A stretch of 16,043 nucleotides of DNA from JBCCSZ01 sp039199225 (GTDB lineage Bacteria > Bacteroidota > Bacteroidia > Chitinophagales > Saprospiraceae), in assembly GCA_039199225.1 (NCBI GenBank), contig JBCCSZ010000180.1, positions 1-16,043 of the forward strand. The letters run 5' to 3'. The position numbers and the translations under genes were made by a program. This document shows positions 1 through 6,634 of this stretch, one piece after another. Position 1 is the first letter of the stretch; every line of letters begins with the position of its first letter. The notes under the pieces were generated by a model that was not told where the DNA came from, made no database searches, and was given only the letters and a program-made list of their open reading frames with translations.

Positions 1-1046
1 CTGATGGTGATCTTAATCCAGGACAGTGGCTTTTTGCCATATACCCGACCCGTTTGGCCGTTGATGGAAAAGCGGTAGATTTTGTCGTTGTATCGGTAGG
101 AACAGATCCAAGCCGGTAGGATGATGTGCTTAAAAGTCTGAGCAGTTTTTTGGCTGCGTACATGCAAGTTGCGTTGGGTATCGCCCCCCAACTGGGCGGA
201 ACACATGTGGCGGATTTTGGCATCCATGATCGTATCGGCAATCTGGTAGCCCTCATCGACTTCCGTTTTGTACACCTCTGCCTCCCATCCGATCATCAAT
301 CGCGGATCGAAGTTGACCACCTCCTCCAAGCGGAAGGGCATAATGCGCTCCACAAACCGCTGCTCCAATCCCCCGGAAGCCACCACCAAAATGTCGTCGA
401 AAAAATGACTCAGATTCCCCGAACGACGACGCCAGCGAATCTTCTGAACTTGCTTTTGCTCGATTTTGCCATTGACCCGCACTGATTGCGTTTCATAATA
501 ATAATCGCCTGCCTCCCCTTGCCATTCCGACTCCGTCTGGGCATCAAAGGTCCAAAAGGGAATGTACAAACCATGCAAATCTTCAATGGCTGCCAATTGT
601 TTCAGCTTGCTGGGGTGAAACAACCCACGACCAATCCACTCCTTGAACTTTCGGTTGGCCTCATCGCGACTCACATAAAAAGGGATGATTCCCGACGGTT
701 GAATGTACTTATGTTCATACGCCTCGACATTGACTTTGTCCGAACCGCAAAAACCACAGCTGATTTTTACTTTCTCCTGCTCCACCATGAAGACCGCTCC
801 ACAGTTGGCACAGTCGACCACCTTCTTGCCACTTTGCTCCGGGATGAATTTCGATTTTTCATCGATGGCATCCGCCAGGGAGCGTTCCACCACCTGGTCA
901 GTCGAATCATCGACCTCTTCTTGATAACCGCAATACTTACAAGATATTTTTTTGTGAACAGCAGAGTAACCGAGCTGCCCGCCACAGGACGGACAGTCGG
1001 AATTGACAATTTTTTCTAATGACTTGGGTTCTTGGTTAGATTCCAT
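1..1046 (-). CDS. Zinc-ribbon protein, partner of the SPFH protein (3' end missing)
   Basis: The reading frame runs from an ATG at 1046 to the window edge without a stop, about 348 residues, so the C-terminus is missing. Two zinc ribbons are visible at the N-terminus: C18-x2-C21 with C36-x2-C39, and C79-x2-C82 with C97-x2-C100. The remainder is soluble-looking and rich in Trp and Tyr, with motifs such as YIPFWTFDA and IRWRRRSG; I see no membrane segment in the visible part. The start lies two bases after the stop of the SPFH gene, so the two are almost certainly co-transcribed and perhaps translationally coupled. Pairing of SPFH/SHOCT proteins with zinc-ribbon proteins is known from YdjI-type loci, which are linked to envelope stress or phage-shock-like functions. 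The molecular role of this protein is not known to me, and I assign no enzymatic activity. Confidence 0.85.
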   Translation of the reverse strand, partial: MESNQEPKSLEKIVNSDCPSCGGQLGYSAVHKKISCKYCGYQEEVDDSTDQVVERSLADAIDEKSKFIPEQSGKKVVDCANCGAVFMVEQEKVKISCGFCGSDKVNVEAYEHKYIQPSGIIPFYVSRDEANRKFKEWIGRGLFHPSKLKQLAAIEDLHGLYIPFWTFDAQTESEWQGEAGDYYYETQSVRVNGKIEQKQVQKIRWRRRSGNLSHFFDDILVVASGGLEQRFVERIMPFRLEEVVNFDPRLMIGWEAEVYKTEVDEGYQIADTIMDAKIRHMCSAQLGGDTQRNLHVRSQKTAQTFKHIILPAWICSYRYNDKIYRFSINGQTGRVYGKKPLSWIKITI

Positions 1047-1048
1047 TT

Positions 1049-2065
1049 TTACAAGCGGGCCAATAGCTCTTTTTTCTTCTCGTCAAATTCAGCATCTGTC
1101 AACACACCGGCTTCTTTGAGTTGTCCCAATTCCTTGAGCGTCGACATAATCTCCTCTCGAGTGGTAGCTTTTGTAGTAGGCGCCTGCTGCTGGTTTTGAT
1201 TCTGAGCCTGGTTTTGCTGTTGGTTCATCATCATGTTCGCCATGCCAAAGCCCATTCCCATTCCGATGCCCTCACCGGCACCACCACCGGGGTTTTCAGC
1301 TGCCTTCTCGATGGCATTGGCCGATTGGAATTGCGTGAACTTATTCATATCGCTCACCATATTCATGTTGGTCATCTTGTCGTAGAACTCCTCCACTTCT
1401 TTGGGCAAGGAAGTACTTGTGATCTGGAACTTGGTCAGCTCAATACCGAATGGATCGAGGTCTTGTTGTAAGATCGGAATGATCTTTTCGCCCAGTTCAG
1501 AATAGTTGGCAACCATATCCAGCACCGAAATACCCGATTCGGCGACCGCCTCTGCAAATTTGGGAGAAACGATGTCTCTCAGGCGAGACTCAATGTCGCC
1601 GATGCGCAATATATGATGGGTACCAGCGAATTCTGTAAAGAACTTTTTAGCATCCTTGACCTTGACAAAGTAGGCACCGTGGGCCTTGATGCGGACTTGC
1701 TTAAACTCCGGATCGCGCAGGATGATGGGATTGGACGTTCCCCACTTCAAATCCGTGAAAGTTCGGGTACTCAGGAAATAGACATCGCACTTGAAAGGAG
1801 AGTCAAAACCCTTGTCCCAGTTGCGAAGGCTGGTCATAACCGGCATGTTCTCGGTGATGAGCTTGTACATGCCTGGCTCAAATTCATCTGCGAAGCGACC
1901 TTCGTCCAGAAATAAGGCCGTTTGCGACTCCCGAACAGTTAGGGCCGCACCATACTTGATATTGGCATCCTTATCGGGGAATTTCCACAATACTGTGTTT
2001 TTGTCTTGCTCTACCCAATCGATTACTTCTACCAGTTCTCCGCGAATGAAGTCGAATAATCCCAT
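1049..2065 (-). CDS. SPFH-domain protein with C-terminal SHOCT domain (YdjI-like, 'virion core protein' family)
   Basis: This is a 338-residue protein. Residues about 20-240 form an SPFH (band-7/stomatin-like) domain of the YdjI type, with the start MGLFDFIRGELVEVIDWVEQ and the family-like blocks VRESQTALFLDEGR and LRDIVSPKFAEAV. Residues about 255-305 are a low-complexity linker rich in Gly, Met, Gln and Asn. Residues 309-338 are a SHOCT domain (LKELGQLKEAGVLTDAEFDE), a short C-terminal module common in membrane-associated or oligomeric proteins. There is no N-terminal transmembrane helix, so the protein is probably cytoplasmic or peripherally membrane-bound. SPFH proteins oligomerise into scaffolds; B. 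subtilis YdjI belongs to the pspA-ydjGHI operon. The zinc-ribbon gene follows two bases downstream and probably encodes its partner. Substrate and exact role are unknown. Confidence 0.9.
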   Translation of the reverse strand: MGLFDFIRGELVEVIDWVEQDKNTVLWKFPDKDANIKYGAALTVRESQTALFLDEGRFADEFEPGMYKLITENMPVMTSLRNWDKGFDSPFKCDVYFLSTRTFTDLKWGTSNPIILRDPEFKQVRIKAHGAYFVKVKDAKKFFTEFAGTHHILRIGDIESRLRDIVSPKFAEAVAESGISVLDMVANYSELGEKIIPILQQDLDPFGIELTKFQITSTSLPKEVEEFYDKMTNMNMVSDMNKFTQFQSANAIEKAAENPGGGAGEGIGMGMGFGMANMMMNQQQNQAQNQNQQQAPTTKATTREEIMSTLKELGQLKEAGVLTDAEFDEKKKELLARL

Positions 2066-2221
2066 AATTGATAGCGTTTAAGTGAAGAATGTAAACCTTT
2101 GGATGGATCGCTGTCCAGCCAATAGATCAAAAACACTTGCAATATAACCCAAAGTCCACCTTTTCAGTGGAATTTTTTCGATGAATCTGGAAGAATGATC
2201 GCCGGGGACCGGTCCAAAATG

Positions 2222-3304
2222 CTATTCGTTCATCACCTTTTCCTGATGATTAATGGATTCCTGGTGGATTGCCCGCAAAAATTGCTCGATGAAATCCTTG
2301 CTCAAATCGTGGCGTGCGCCCTTTTCAGCGGCCCTTTCCAGTATCTTATTCCAGCGCGAAGGCTGCAAAATGGAAATGCTGTTTTGCTTTTTGTACTGAC
2401 CAATTTGGCGCGCTACCTCCATTCGCTTACCCAGGATACTCAGCAGCTCATTGTCGATGCCATCGATCTGACCGCGGAGGTCGTCTAGGTTTTGCAAAAA
2501 CTGCTGATCGTCTGTCGTAGGTTCGCGGTAAACCAATTGGTCGACCATTTGCAGATAAACCTCCGGCGTAATTTGTTGCATCGCATCGCTCCAAGCTTCA
2601 TCCGGGTTTGGATGGGTTTCTGTCATAAGGCCATCGAAGTTGAGGTCCATTGATTTTTGAGCCACCTCTCCCAATATATCCCGACGGCCGCAAATGTGGC
2701 TGTTGTCGCAAAGGATGGTGAGGCCCGGAAAACGACGCATCAGTTCAATGGGAATCTGCCACATAGGATCGTTGCGAAACTTGGAATTGCCAAACGAAGA
2801 AAATCCCCGATGGATGACTCCAATGCGGCGAATGCCTGCCTTATAAATCCGTTCGATGGCACCAATCCAAAGGTTGAGGTCGGGATTGATGGGATTTTTA
2901 ATCAGCACCGGAATATCTACTCCTTCCAAGGCATCGGCAACTTCCTGTACCGAAAAAGGGTTGACGGTCGTACGCGCGCCCAGCCAAACGACATCGATGC
3001 CATACTTCAATGCCTCAAAAACATGCTGCTTATTGGCCACCTCCGTTGTTACTTTCAAACCAACCTCCTCTTTGACTTTCTTCAACCATTTGAGGCCGAT
3101 CGTTCCAACGCCTTCAAAGCTGCCGGGCCGGGTGCGAGGCTTCCAGATACCCGCCCGAAACAGGTCGACGCCCTTACCTACCAACCCACGGGCTGTTTCC
3201 AAAACTTGCTCTTCTGACTCCGCACTGCAAGGACCGGCAATGAGGAAAGGCCGATCGTGGCTGACATCTAGTACGGGTTGTATTTGCATATTCATGTTAG
3301 TCAT
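2222..3304 (-). CDS. Bifunctional DAHP synthase / chorismate mutase (type II)
   Basis: A 360-residue fusion. Residues about 12-260 are a DAHP synthase of the KdsA-like class, which condenses phosphoenolpyruvate with erythrose 4-phosphate in the first shikimate step. Visible landmarks are GPCSAES (24-30, with metal ligand C26), KPRTRP (55-60), IKNPINPDLNLW, a CDNSH motif with H203, and MTETHPNPDEAWSD (E229). Residues about 270-355 are an AroQ-type chorismate mutase, with R277, D281, R294 and K305 in LRGQIDGIDNELL and KRMEVARQIGQYKK; it converts chorismate to prephenate. There is no N-terminal ferredoxin-like regulatory domain. In the related Prevotella enzyme the mutase domain mediates feedback inhibition, so allostery through prephenate is plausible. 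The ATG at 3304 overlaps the tyrA stop by 8 nt; the in-frame ATG at 3295 is an alternative start. It is the last gene of the operon. Confidence 0.95.
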   Translation of the reverse strand: MTNMNMQIQPVLDVSHDRPFLIAGPCSAESEEQVLETARGLVGKGVDLFRAGIWKPRTRPGSFEGVGTIGLKWLKKVKEEVGLKVTTEVANKQHVFEALKYGIDVVWLGARTTVNPFSVQEVADALEGVDIPVLIKNPINPDLNLWIGAIERIYKAGIRRIGVIHRGFSSFGNSKFRNDPMWQIPIELMRRFPGLTILCDNSHICGRRDILGEVAQKSMDLNFDGLMTETHPNPDEAWSDAMQQITPEVYLQMVDQLVYREPTTDDQQFLQNLDDLRGQIDGIDNELLSILGKRMEVARQIGQYKKQNSISILQPSRWNKILERAAEKGARHDLSKDFIEQFLRAIHQESINHQEKVMNE

Positions 3305-4145
3305 TTTTTAAGATTTTGCGAATTTGATTAGCCTGTTCTATGAGTTGATAAAATTGATTGAAATTCTTCTTGATCAATAGGCTGCGAAAACGGGCCAGGG
3401 TGTTGATGTGCTCGTCCAAAACATCGAGGAGGTTGTCTCGGTTCTGTTCAAAAATAGGAATCCACATATCTGCCGAGCTTTTGGCCAGTCGAACCGTAGA
3501 GCTAAATCCACCACTGGCCAATTCAAAAATGCGGTCTTCATCTTTTTCCTTCTCCAAAACCGTTAAAGCCAGTGCAAAGGAACTGATGTGCGAAATGTGC
3601 GAAACGTAGGCAGTGTGTACATCGTGCGACTCGGAGTCCATTTGTACCACCCGCATATTCATGGCCGCATATAAGTCCCGAATCCTTTGGACCGCCTCGG
3701 GATGGCTTTGGCCTACCTCGCACAGTACGGTACAATTGCCATCGAACAAGTTGGGAATTGCGGCCTCCGGACCACTGAATTCCGTACCTGCCATCGGGTG
3801 GGTGGCGACATATTGCTTTCTCCTGGGATGCGCCGCTACCACAGACATAACAGCCGTTTTAGTCGATCCAACATCGATGACCACCTGGCCATCTACCAGT
3901 CGGTCCAAGACCTCCGGCAATACTTGAACAATGGCATTCACCGGAATCGAAAGGATGATGATGTCGGCCGCCCGGATGCCCTCCTCAAAAGGTAAGTCCC
4001 GGTCGATGAGGCGGCGGCGGATGGCTTTATCCAGATTGTCCTGGCTTTTGTCAACGCCAATGATTTCATCGGCAAAGCCACTTTCCTTGAGGCTGATGGC
4101 CATAGACCCGCCGATCAAGCCGATGCCGATAATTGTTATTTTCAT
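3297..4145 (-). CDS. tyrA: Prephenate dehydrogenase
   Basis: A 282-residue protein that oxidatively decarboxylates prephenate to 4-hydroxyphenylpyruvate, the tyrosine precursor. The N-terminal Rossmann fold shows GIGLIGG at residues 7-13, and an acidic D32 at the end of the second strand points to NAD+ rather than NADP+. The catalytic region ATHPMAGTEFSGPEAA contains H116. The C-terminal helical half has YVSHISHISSFALA, typical of the family. There is no C-terminal ACT domain, so tyrosine feedback is not built into this chain in the usual way. It lies third in the pheA operon, 25 nt after the aminotransferase, and its stop overlaps the DAHP synthase-mutase start. Confidence 0.95.
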   Translation of the reverse strand: MKITIIGIGLIGGSMAISLKESGFADEIIGVDKSQDNLDKAIRRRLIDRDLPFEEGIRAADIIILSIPVNAIVQVLPEVLDRLVDGQVVIDVGSTKTAVMSVVAAHPRRKQYVATHPMAGTEFSGPEAAIPNLFDGNCTVLCEVGQSHPEAVQRIRDLYAAMNMRVVQMDSESHDVHTAYVSHISHISSFALALTVLEKEKDEDRIFELASGGFSSTVRLAKSSADMWIPIFEQNRDNLLDVLDEHINTLARFRSLLIKKNFNQFYQLIEQANQIRKILKND

Positions 4146-4170
4146 AGTGTTTTGTTTTTAAAATATGCGA

Positions 4171-5358
4171 TCAGTTGGCACGAGCCTTTTCCCCAGCCGG
4201 CTCAGTGCCTTCCAGTCGACGGATGGCCTCTACGAAAACCTCTTCTGGGCTACAAAGCGAAATGCGGATGTATTGATCGCCTTCGCTGCCAAAGATGCCA
4301 CCCGGCGTGAGAAACACATCGTTTTTGTAGAGTATCTCATCTGAAAATTGGTAGCCATTCTCATAATCGTTGGGAACGCGCGCCCAAACGAACATACCAC
4401 ATTGGTTTTCCTGATAGTGACAACCCAGCAGGTCCAGCAACTGACACACCTTCTTTTTGCGTCGTGCATACACTTCGTTGATGCTCTTGTACCAAGACCG
4501 AGGACTCTCCAAAGCTGCAACGGCTGCCAGTTGAACAGGCCGAAACATACCAGAATCCATATTGCTTTTAAATTTCAAAATGGTCGACAGACGCTCCCGG
4601 TCGCCAGCCATCATACCGATGCGCCAACCAGCCATGTTGTGCGACTTGCTCAGAGAGTTCAGCTCAATGGCCACCTCCTTGGCACCTTCGACAGATAAGA
4701 TGCTCAGAGGCTCTTCGTTGAGGATGAAGCTGTATGGATTGTCGTTGCAAATGAGGATTTGGTGCTTCCGACCGAAGGCCACCAGCTTTTCAAACAATGC
4801 CTTGCTGGCTTTGGTCCCGGTAGGCATATGTGGATAATTGACCCACATGATTTTTACCCGGCTCAAATCTGTGGCTTCGAGTGCCTCAAAATCTGGTAGC
4901 CAATGGCGATCGGCACTCAGGTGGTATTCACGAACAGCCGCACCCGCTAGGGCCGCCGCCGAGCGATAGGCTGGATAGCCCGGATTGGGAATCAGCACTT
5001 CATCGCCCGCCTCCAAATAGGTCATCGAAATGTGCATGATGCCTTCCTTGGAACCAATCAAGGGCAGGATTTCCCCGTTGGGGTCGAGTTGTACATTGAA
5101 AAACTTTCGGTACCAGCTGGCAAAAGCCTTTCGCAATTGCGGAATGCCGATGTAGCTTTGGTACTTGTGGTTGCCGGTGGCCTTACTTTCATAGACCAAC
5201 ACATCGATGGTACTGTAAGAAGGCATCAAATCCGGGCTGCCGATCCCCAGGTTGAGGATGTCCTTACCAGCTTCGCGCAAGCTGGCAATCTCTTTGAGCT
5301 TGGTGGAGAAATAGTATTCTTTGATTTGCTTGATTCTGCTGGCTGGCTTAATATTCAT
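4171..5358 (-). CDS. PLP-dependent class I aminotransferase, probably aromatic (Phe/Tyr) aminotransferase
   Basis: A 395-residue fold-type I aminotransferase related to AspC and LL-diaminopimelate aminotransferase-like enzymes. K238 in LNSLSKSHNMAGWRIG is the expected Schiff-base lysine for PLP. N174 in NYPHMPTG (usually NYPNNPTG), D206 and Y209 in NDNPYS, and a late Arg in YIRISLCSPEE match cofactor- and carboxylate-binding positions. Its place between pheA and tyrA suggests that it transaminates phenylpyruvate and 4-hydroxyphenylpyruvate to Phe and Tyr. That specificity is inferred from context, since such enzymes are often broad and also act on aspartate. Its ATG lies inside the end of pheA (11-nt overlap), which indicates translational coupling. 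Confidence 0.9.
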   Translation of the reverse strand: MNIKPASRIKQIKEYYFSTKLKEIASLREAGKDILNLGIGSPDLMPSYSTIDVLVYESKATGNHKYQSYIGIPQLRKAFASWYRKFFNVQLDPNGEILPLIGSKEGIMHISMTYLEAGDEVLIPNPGYPAYRSAAALAGAAVREYHLSADRHWLPDFEALEATDLSRVKIMWVNYPHMPTGTKASKALFEKLVAFGRKHQILICNDNPYSFILNEEPLSILSVEGAKEVAIELNSLSKSHNMAGWRIGMMAGDRERLSTILKFKSNMDSGMFRPVQLAAVAALESPRSWYKSINEVYARRKKKVCQLLDLLGCHYQENQCGMFVWARVPNDYENGYQFSDEILYKNDVFLTPGGIFGSEGDQYIRISLCSPEEVFVEAIRRLEGTEPAGEKARAN

Positions 5359-6184
5359 GATGATTTCCAGTTTTGTACTTACCTAATATTTTTAAATTGC
5401 GGGTATTGGCTTTTAGGGCGACAATGGTTTTGTCGTAATCTGCTGGATTGGGCAAAACAAAATCGACGAAAAACAGGTACTCCCACTGGCTACCGATGAC
5501 GGGAACCGATTGAATTTTGGTGAGGTTGGCTCCCCGGTCGGCCATAGCTGCCAACACCTGGTGCAAGCTGCCTACTTCGTGTTTTAGCGTAAAGGAAACA
5601 GAGATTTTATCGTTGTCGGTGGATTCCTCCCGAAATCCATCTCGGCGAAGTATTAAGAAGCGGGTATAGTTTTGTTTGTTGGTCTCTATGCCATTTCCTA
5701 CGATTTCCATGCCATACAAACGAGCGGCTAAGGTGGAGGCAATGCCACCGATGTGGCGGAGGTCTTCATCGCGTATGCGCTTGGCACTTAGGGCCGTGTC
5801 GGTGGTTTCGACTAGGCGGATATGGGGATGTTGCCGGAAGAAACTGCGGCATTGTGCGATGGCCATAGGGTGTGAATGAACCTCCTTGAGTTGATCGATG
5901 GTGACGCCGGGTAAAACCATCAGGTTTTGTTTGATTCGAAGGAAAACTTCGCCGACGATCGTGAGTTTGGATTCGTTTAAAAGTTGGTAGTTGAGTAGGA
6001 TGCTACCGGCGATGGAATTTTCGATGGCCATGATGCCACCTTCTGTTTGCTCGGCATCTTCCGACATTTGGACAAGTTCATCGAAGGTTGTGGCAGGAAG
6101 GATTTTCAATTCCCTGTCTTGATAAAACAAGCGGGCCGCGATTTCATGGAAAGCACCGAAATATCCCTGTATGGCGATGCGCAT
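5348..6184 (-). CDS. pheA: Prephenate dehydratase
   Basis: Encodes 278 residues from the ATG at 6184 (MRIAIQGYFGAFHEIAARLF). The frame is open to 6334, but the longer version would be translated through the intrinsic terminator at 6285-6308, and the family normally begins exactly at MRIAIQG. Residues 1-180 are the dehydratase domain, with TTDTALSAKRI (127-137) and the catalytic T174-R175-F176 of NYTRFLIL; the enzyme converts prephenate to phenylpyruvate. Residues about 194-270 are an ACT domain, the usual Phe feedback sensor, with GSLH (205-208) in place of GALF and KIQSVP (223-228) in place of IESRP. No chorismate mutase domain is attached; that activity sits in the last gene of the operon. 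It is the first structural gene after the tandem leader region. Confidence 0.95.
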   Translation of the reverse strand: MRIAIQGYFGAFHEIAARLFYQDRELKILPATTFDELVQMSEDAEQTEGGIMAIENSIAGSILLNYQLLNESKLTIVGEVFLRIKQNLMVLPGVTIDQLKEVHSHPMAIAQCRSFFRQHPHIRLVETTDTALSAKRIRDEDLRHIGGIASTLAARLYGMEIVGNGIETNKQNYTRFLILRRDGFREESTDNDKISVSFTLKHEVGSLHQVLAAMADRGANLTKIQSVPVIGSQWEYLFFVDFVLPNPADYDKTIVALKANTRNLKILGKYKTGNHHEY

Positions 6185-6284
6185 CGTTTTCGTCTGTGTA
6201 TTAGCTGTCAAAATATTTTGTTTTAATCCGAGTTGCGATGCGTGGAAATTCGAATCGCAACTTGAATGTTGAACTAATAGAAAC

Positions 6285-6308
6285 AAAAAAAGCTCCTTTG
6301 AAGGAGCT
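6285..6308 (-). terminator. Intrinsic terminator of the aromatic-operon attenuator
   Basis: On the minus strand, AGCTCCTT pairs perfectly with AAGGAGCT (8 bp, or 7 bp with a 4-nt loop) and is followed at once by seven T residues. The hairpin lies 22 nt after the stop of the second leader peptide and about 100 nt before the pheA start. This is exactly where an attenuator terminator is expected, and no separate gene ends here. Confidence 0.9.
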
Positions 6309-6398
6309 TCCGACCAAAATATACGATAGATCATACCGAATTTTGCCAGTCACTCCTTTGGGAAATGCTGTAATAATAGTAATAGCCAAAAAACCGGC
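6291..6398 (-). promoter_or_regulatory. Alternative RNA pairings (anti-terminator / anti-anti-terminator) of the attenuator
   Basis: Hand folding of the minus-strand RNA gives four segments. Segment 1 (GCCGGUU, 6392-6398), just 5' of the Phe codons, can pair with part of segment 2 (GACUGGC, 6345-6351) over 7 bp including two G-U pairs. The adjacent part of segment 2 (AAGGAGU, 6352-6358) can instead pair with segment 3, the terminator's 5' arm (GCUCCUU, 6301-6307). Segments 3 and 4 form the terminator. A ribosome stalled on the Phe or Tyr codons would mask segment 1, free segment 2 to pair with 3, and let transcription continue. Segment 2 carries nearly the same motif as the terminator's 3' arm, as expected for a competitor. 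The pairings are visible; the mechanism is inferred. Confidence 0.65.
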
Positions 6399-6429
6399 CA
6401 TCTATTGGCTTGGTCGAAAGTTTTATCAT
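6331..6429 (-). CDS. Second leader peptide of the Phe/Tyr attenuator (32 aa)
   Basis: A short frame from ATG at 6429 to TGA at 6331-6333. Its core reads G-R-F-F-G-Y-Y-Y-Y-Y-S: two consecutive Phe codons at 6388-6393, one Gly codon, then five consecutive Tyr codons at 6370-6384. One Trp codon follows. Runs of codons for the operon's own end products, just ahead of a terminator, are the hallmark of ribosome-mediated attenuation. The other two frames are also open here: one reads AITIIT and one reads WLLLLL. The Phe/Tyr frame is chosen because the downstream genes make Phe and Tyr. I see no clear Shine-Dalgarno sequence, which is common in Bacteroidetes. The peptide itself probably has no function beyond being translated. 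Confidence 0.85.
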   Translation of the reverse strand: MIKLSTKPIDGRFFGYYYYYSISQRSDWQNSV

Positions 6430-6449
6430 GATTAAAGGGCCTAAATGCA

Positions 6450-6479
6450 GAAAGGGAATCCTTCGCAGGACTCCCTTTC
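6450..6479 (-). terminator. Strong hairpin between the two leader peptides (terminator-like, weak U-tract)
   Basis: On the minus strand a 13-bp stem (GAAAGGGAGTCCT with AGGATTCCCTTTC, one G-U pair) closes on GCGA, a GNRA tetraloop. The plus-strand RNA would have an A-C mismatch and a TCGC loop, so the structure is better formed on the minus strand, the coding strand of the operon. It starts 37 nt after the stop of the first leader peptide and ends 20 nt before the second leader's ATG. The following bases (TGCATTTAGG) are not a proper U-run. It may therefore be a weak or Rho-assisted terminator, the end of read-through transcripts from the M16 genes, or a processing or pausing structure. Confidence 0.6.
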
Positions 6480-6516
6480 ATGTTTTATCTTGTTCAACAA
6501 CAAACCGAAGCCCTAT

Positions 6517-6576
6517 CTAAGATTGGTTCTTAAAATAGTAGCTAAAAAAGTAAAAGCTGTTGTTGTATGATTTCAT
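6517..6576 (-). CDS. First leader peptide of the Phe/Tyr attenuator (19 aa)
   Basis: ATG at 6576 to TAG at 6517-6519 encodes MKSYNNSFYFFSYYFKNQS. Eight of 19 residues are Phe (positions 8, 10, 11, 15) or Tyr (4, 9, 13, 14), far above chance and matching the end products of the operon. A Bacteroidetes promoter lies just upstream and would give a 5' leader of roughly 20-25 nt. The asparagine codons before the aromatic run (CAACAACA) can pair over 8 nt with UGUUGUUG downstream of the stop, a possible protector stem that a stalled ribosome would open. An in-frame ATG at 6615 would extend the peptide to 32 residues, but it would lie upstream of the expected transcription start. Confidence 0.8.
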   Translation of the reverse strand: MKSYNNSFYFFSYYFKNQS

Positions 6577-6602
6577 AATAATAGTGTATTCTTTACACCT
6601 CA

Positions 6603-6634
6603 CAAACCTAGGCATTAATTCTATTAGATGCAAT
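6603..6634 (-). promoter_or_regulatory. Bacteroidetes-type promoter of the aromatic operon
   Basis: The minus strand has TAGGTTTG at 6603-6610, an exact match to the Bacteroidetes -7 consensus TAnnTTTG. It is preceded by a 20-nt spacer and ATTG at 6631-6634, close to the -33 TTTG element. Transcription would start near 6597, about 20 nt before the first leader peptide's ATG. The promoter sits in the gap directly after the M16 lipoprotein gene. Confidence 0.65.

Noticed and set aside
126..1019. Plus-strand frames of 119 and 177 codons
   Set aside because: They are opposite-strand shadows of the zinc-ribbon gene, whose Cys-x2-Cys motifs and tight junction with the SPFH gene identify the real coding strand.
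2155..2171. Hairpin TCCAC/GTGGA after the DAHP synthase-mutase gene
   Set aside because: The stem has only 5 bp with a 7-nt loop. Its T-run lies on the plus-strand side, where no gene ends, so it is a poor terminator for the minus-strand operon.
6185..6334. N-terminal extension of pheA to an ATG at 6334
   Set aside because: It would be translated through the terminator hairpin and T-run, and the family start MRIAIQG fits the ATG at 6184.
6201..6401. 66-codon minus-strand frame overlapping the second leader and terminator
   Set aside because: It runs across the terminator hairpin, has no recognisable domain, and overlaps the Phe/Tyr leader, which explains the region better.
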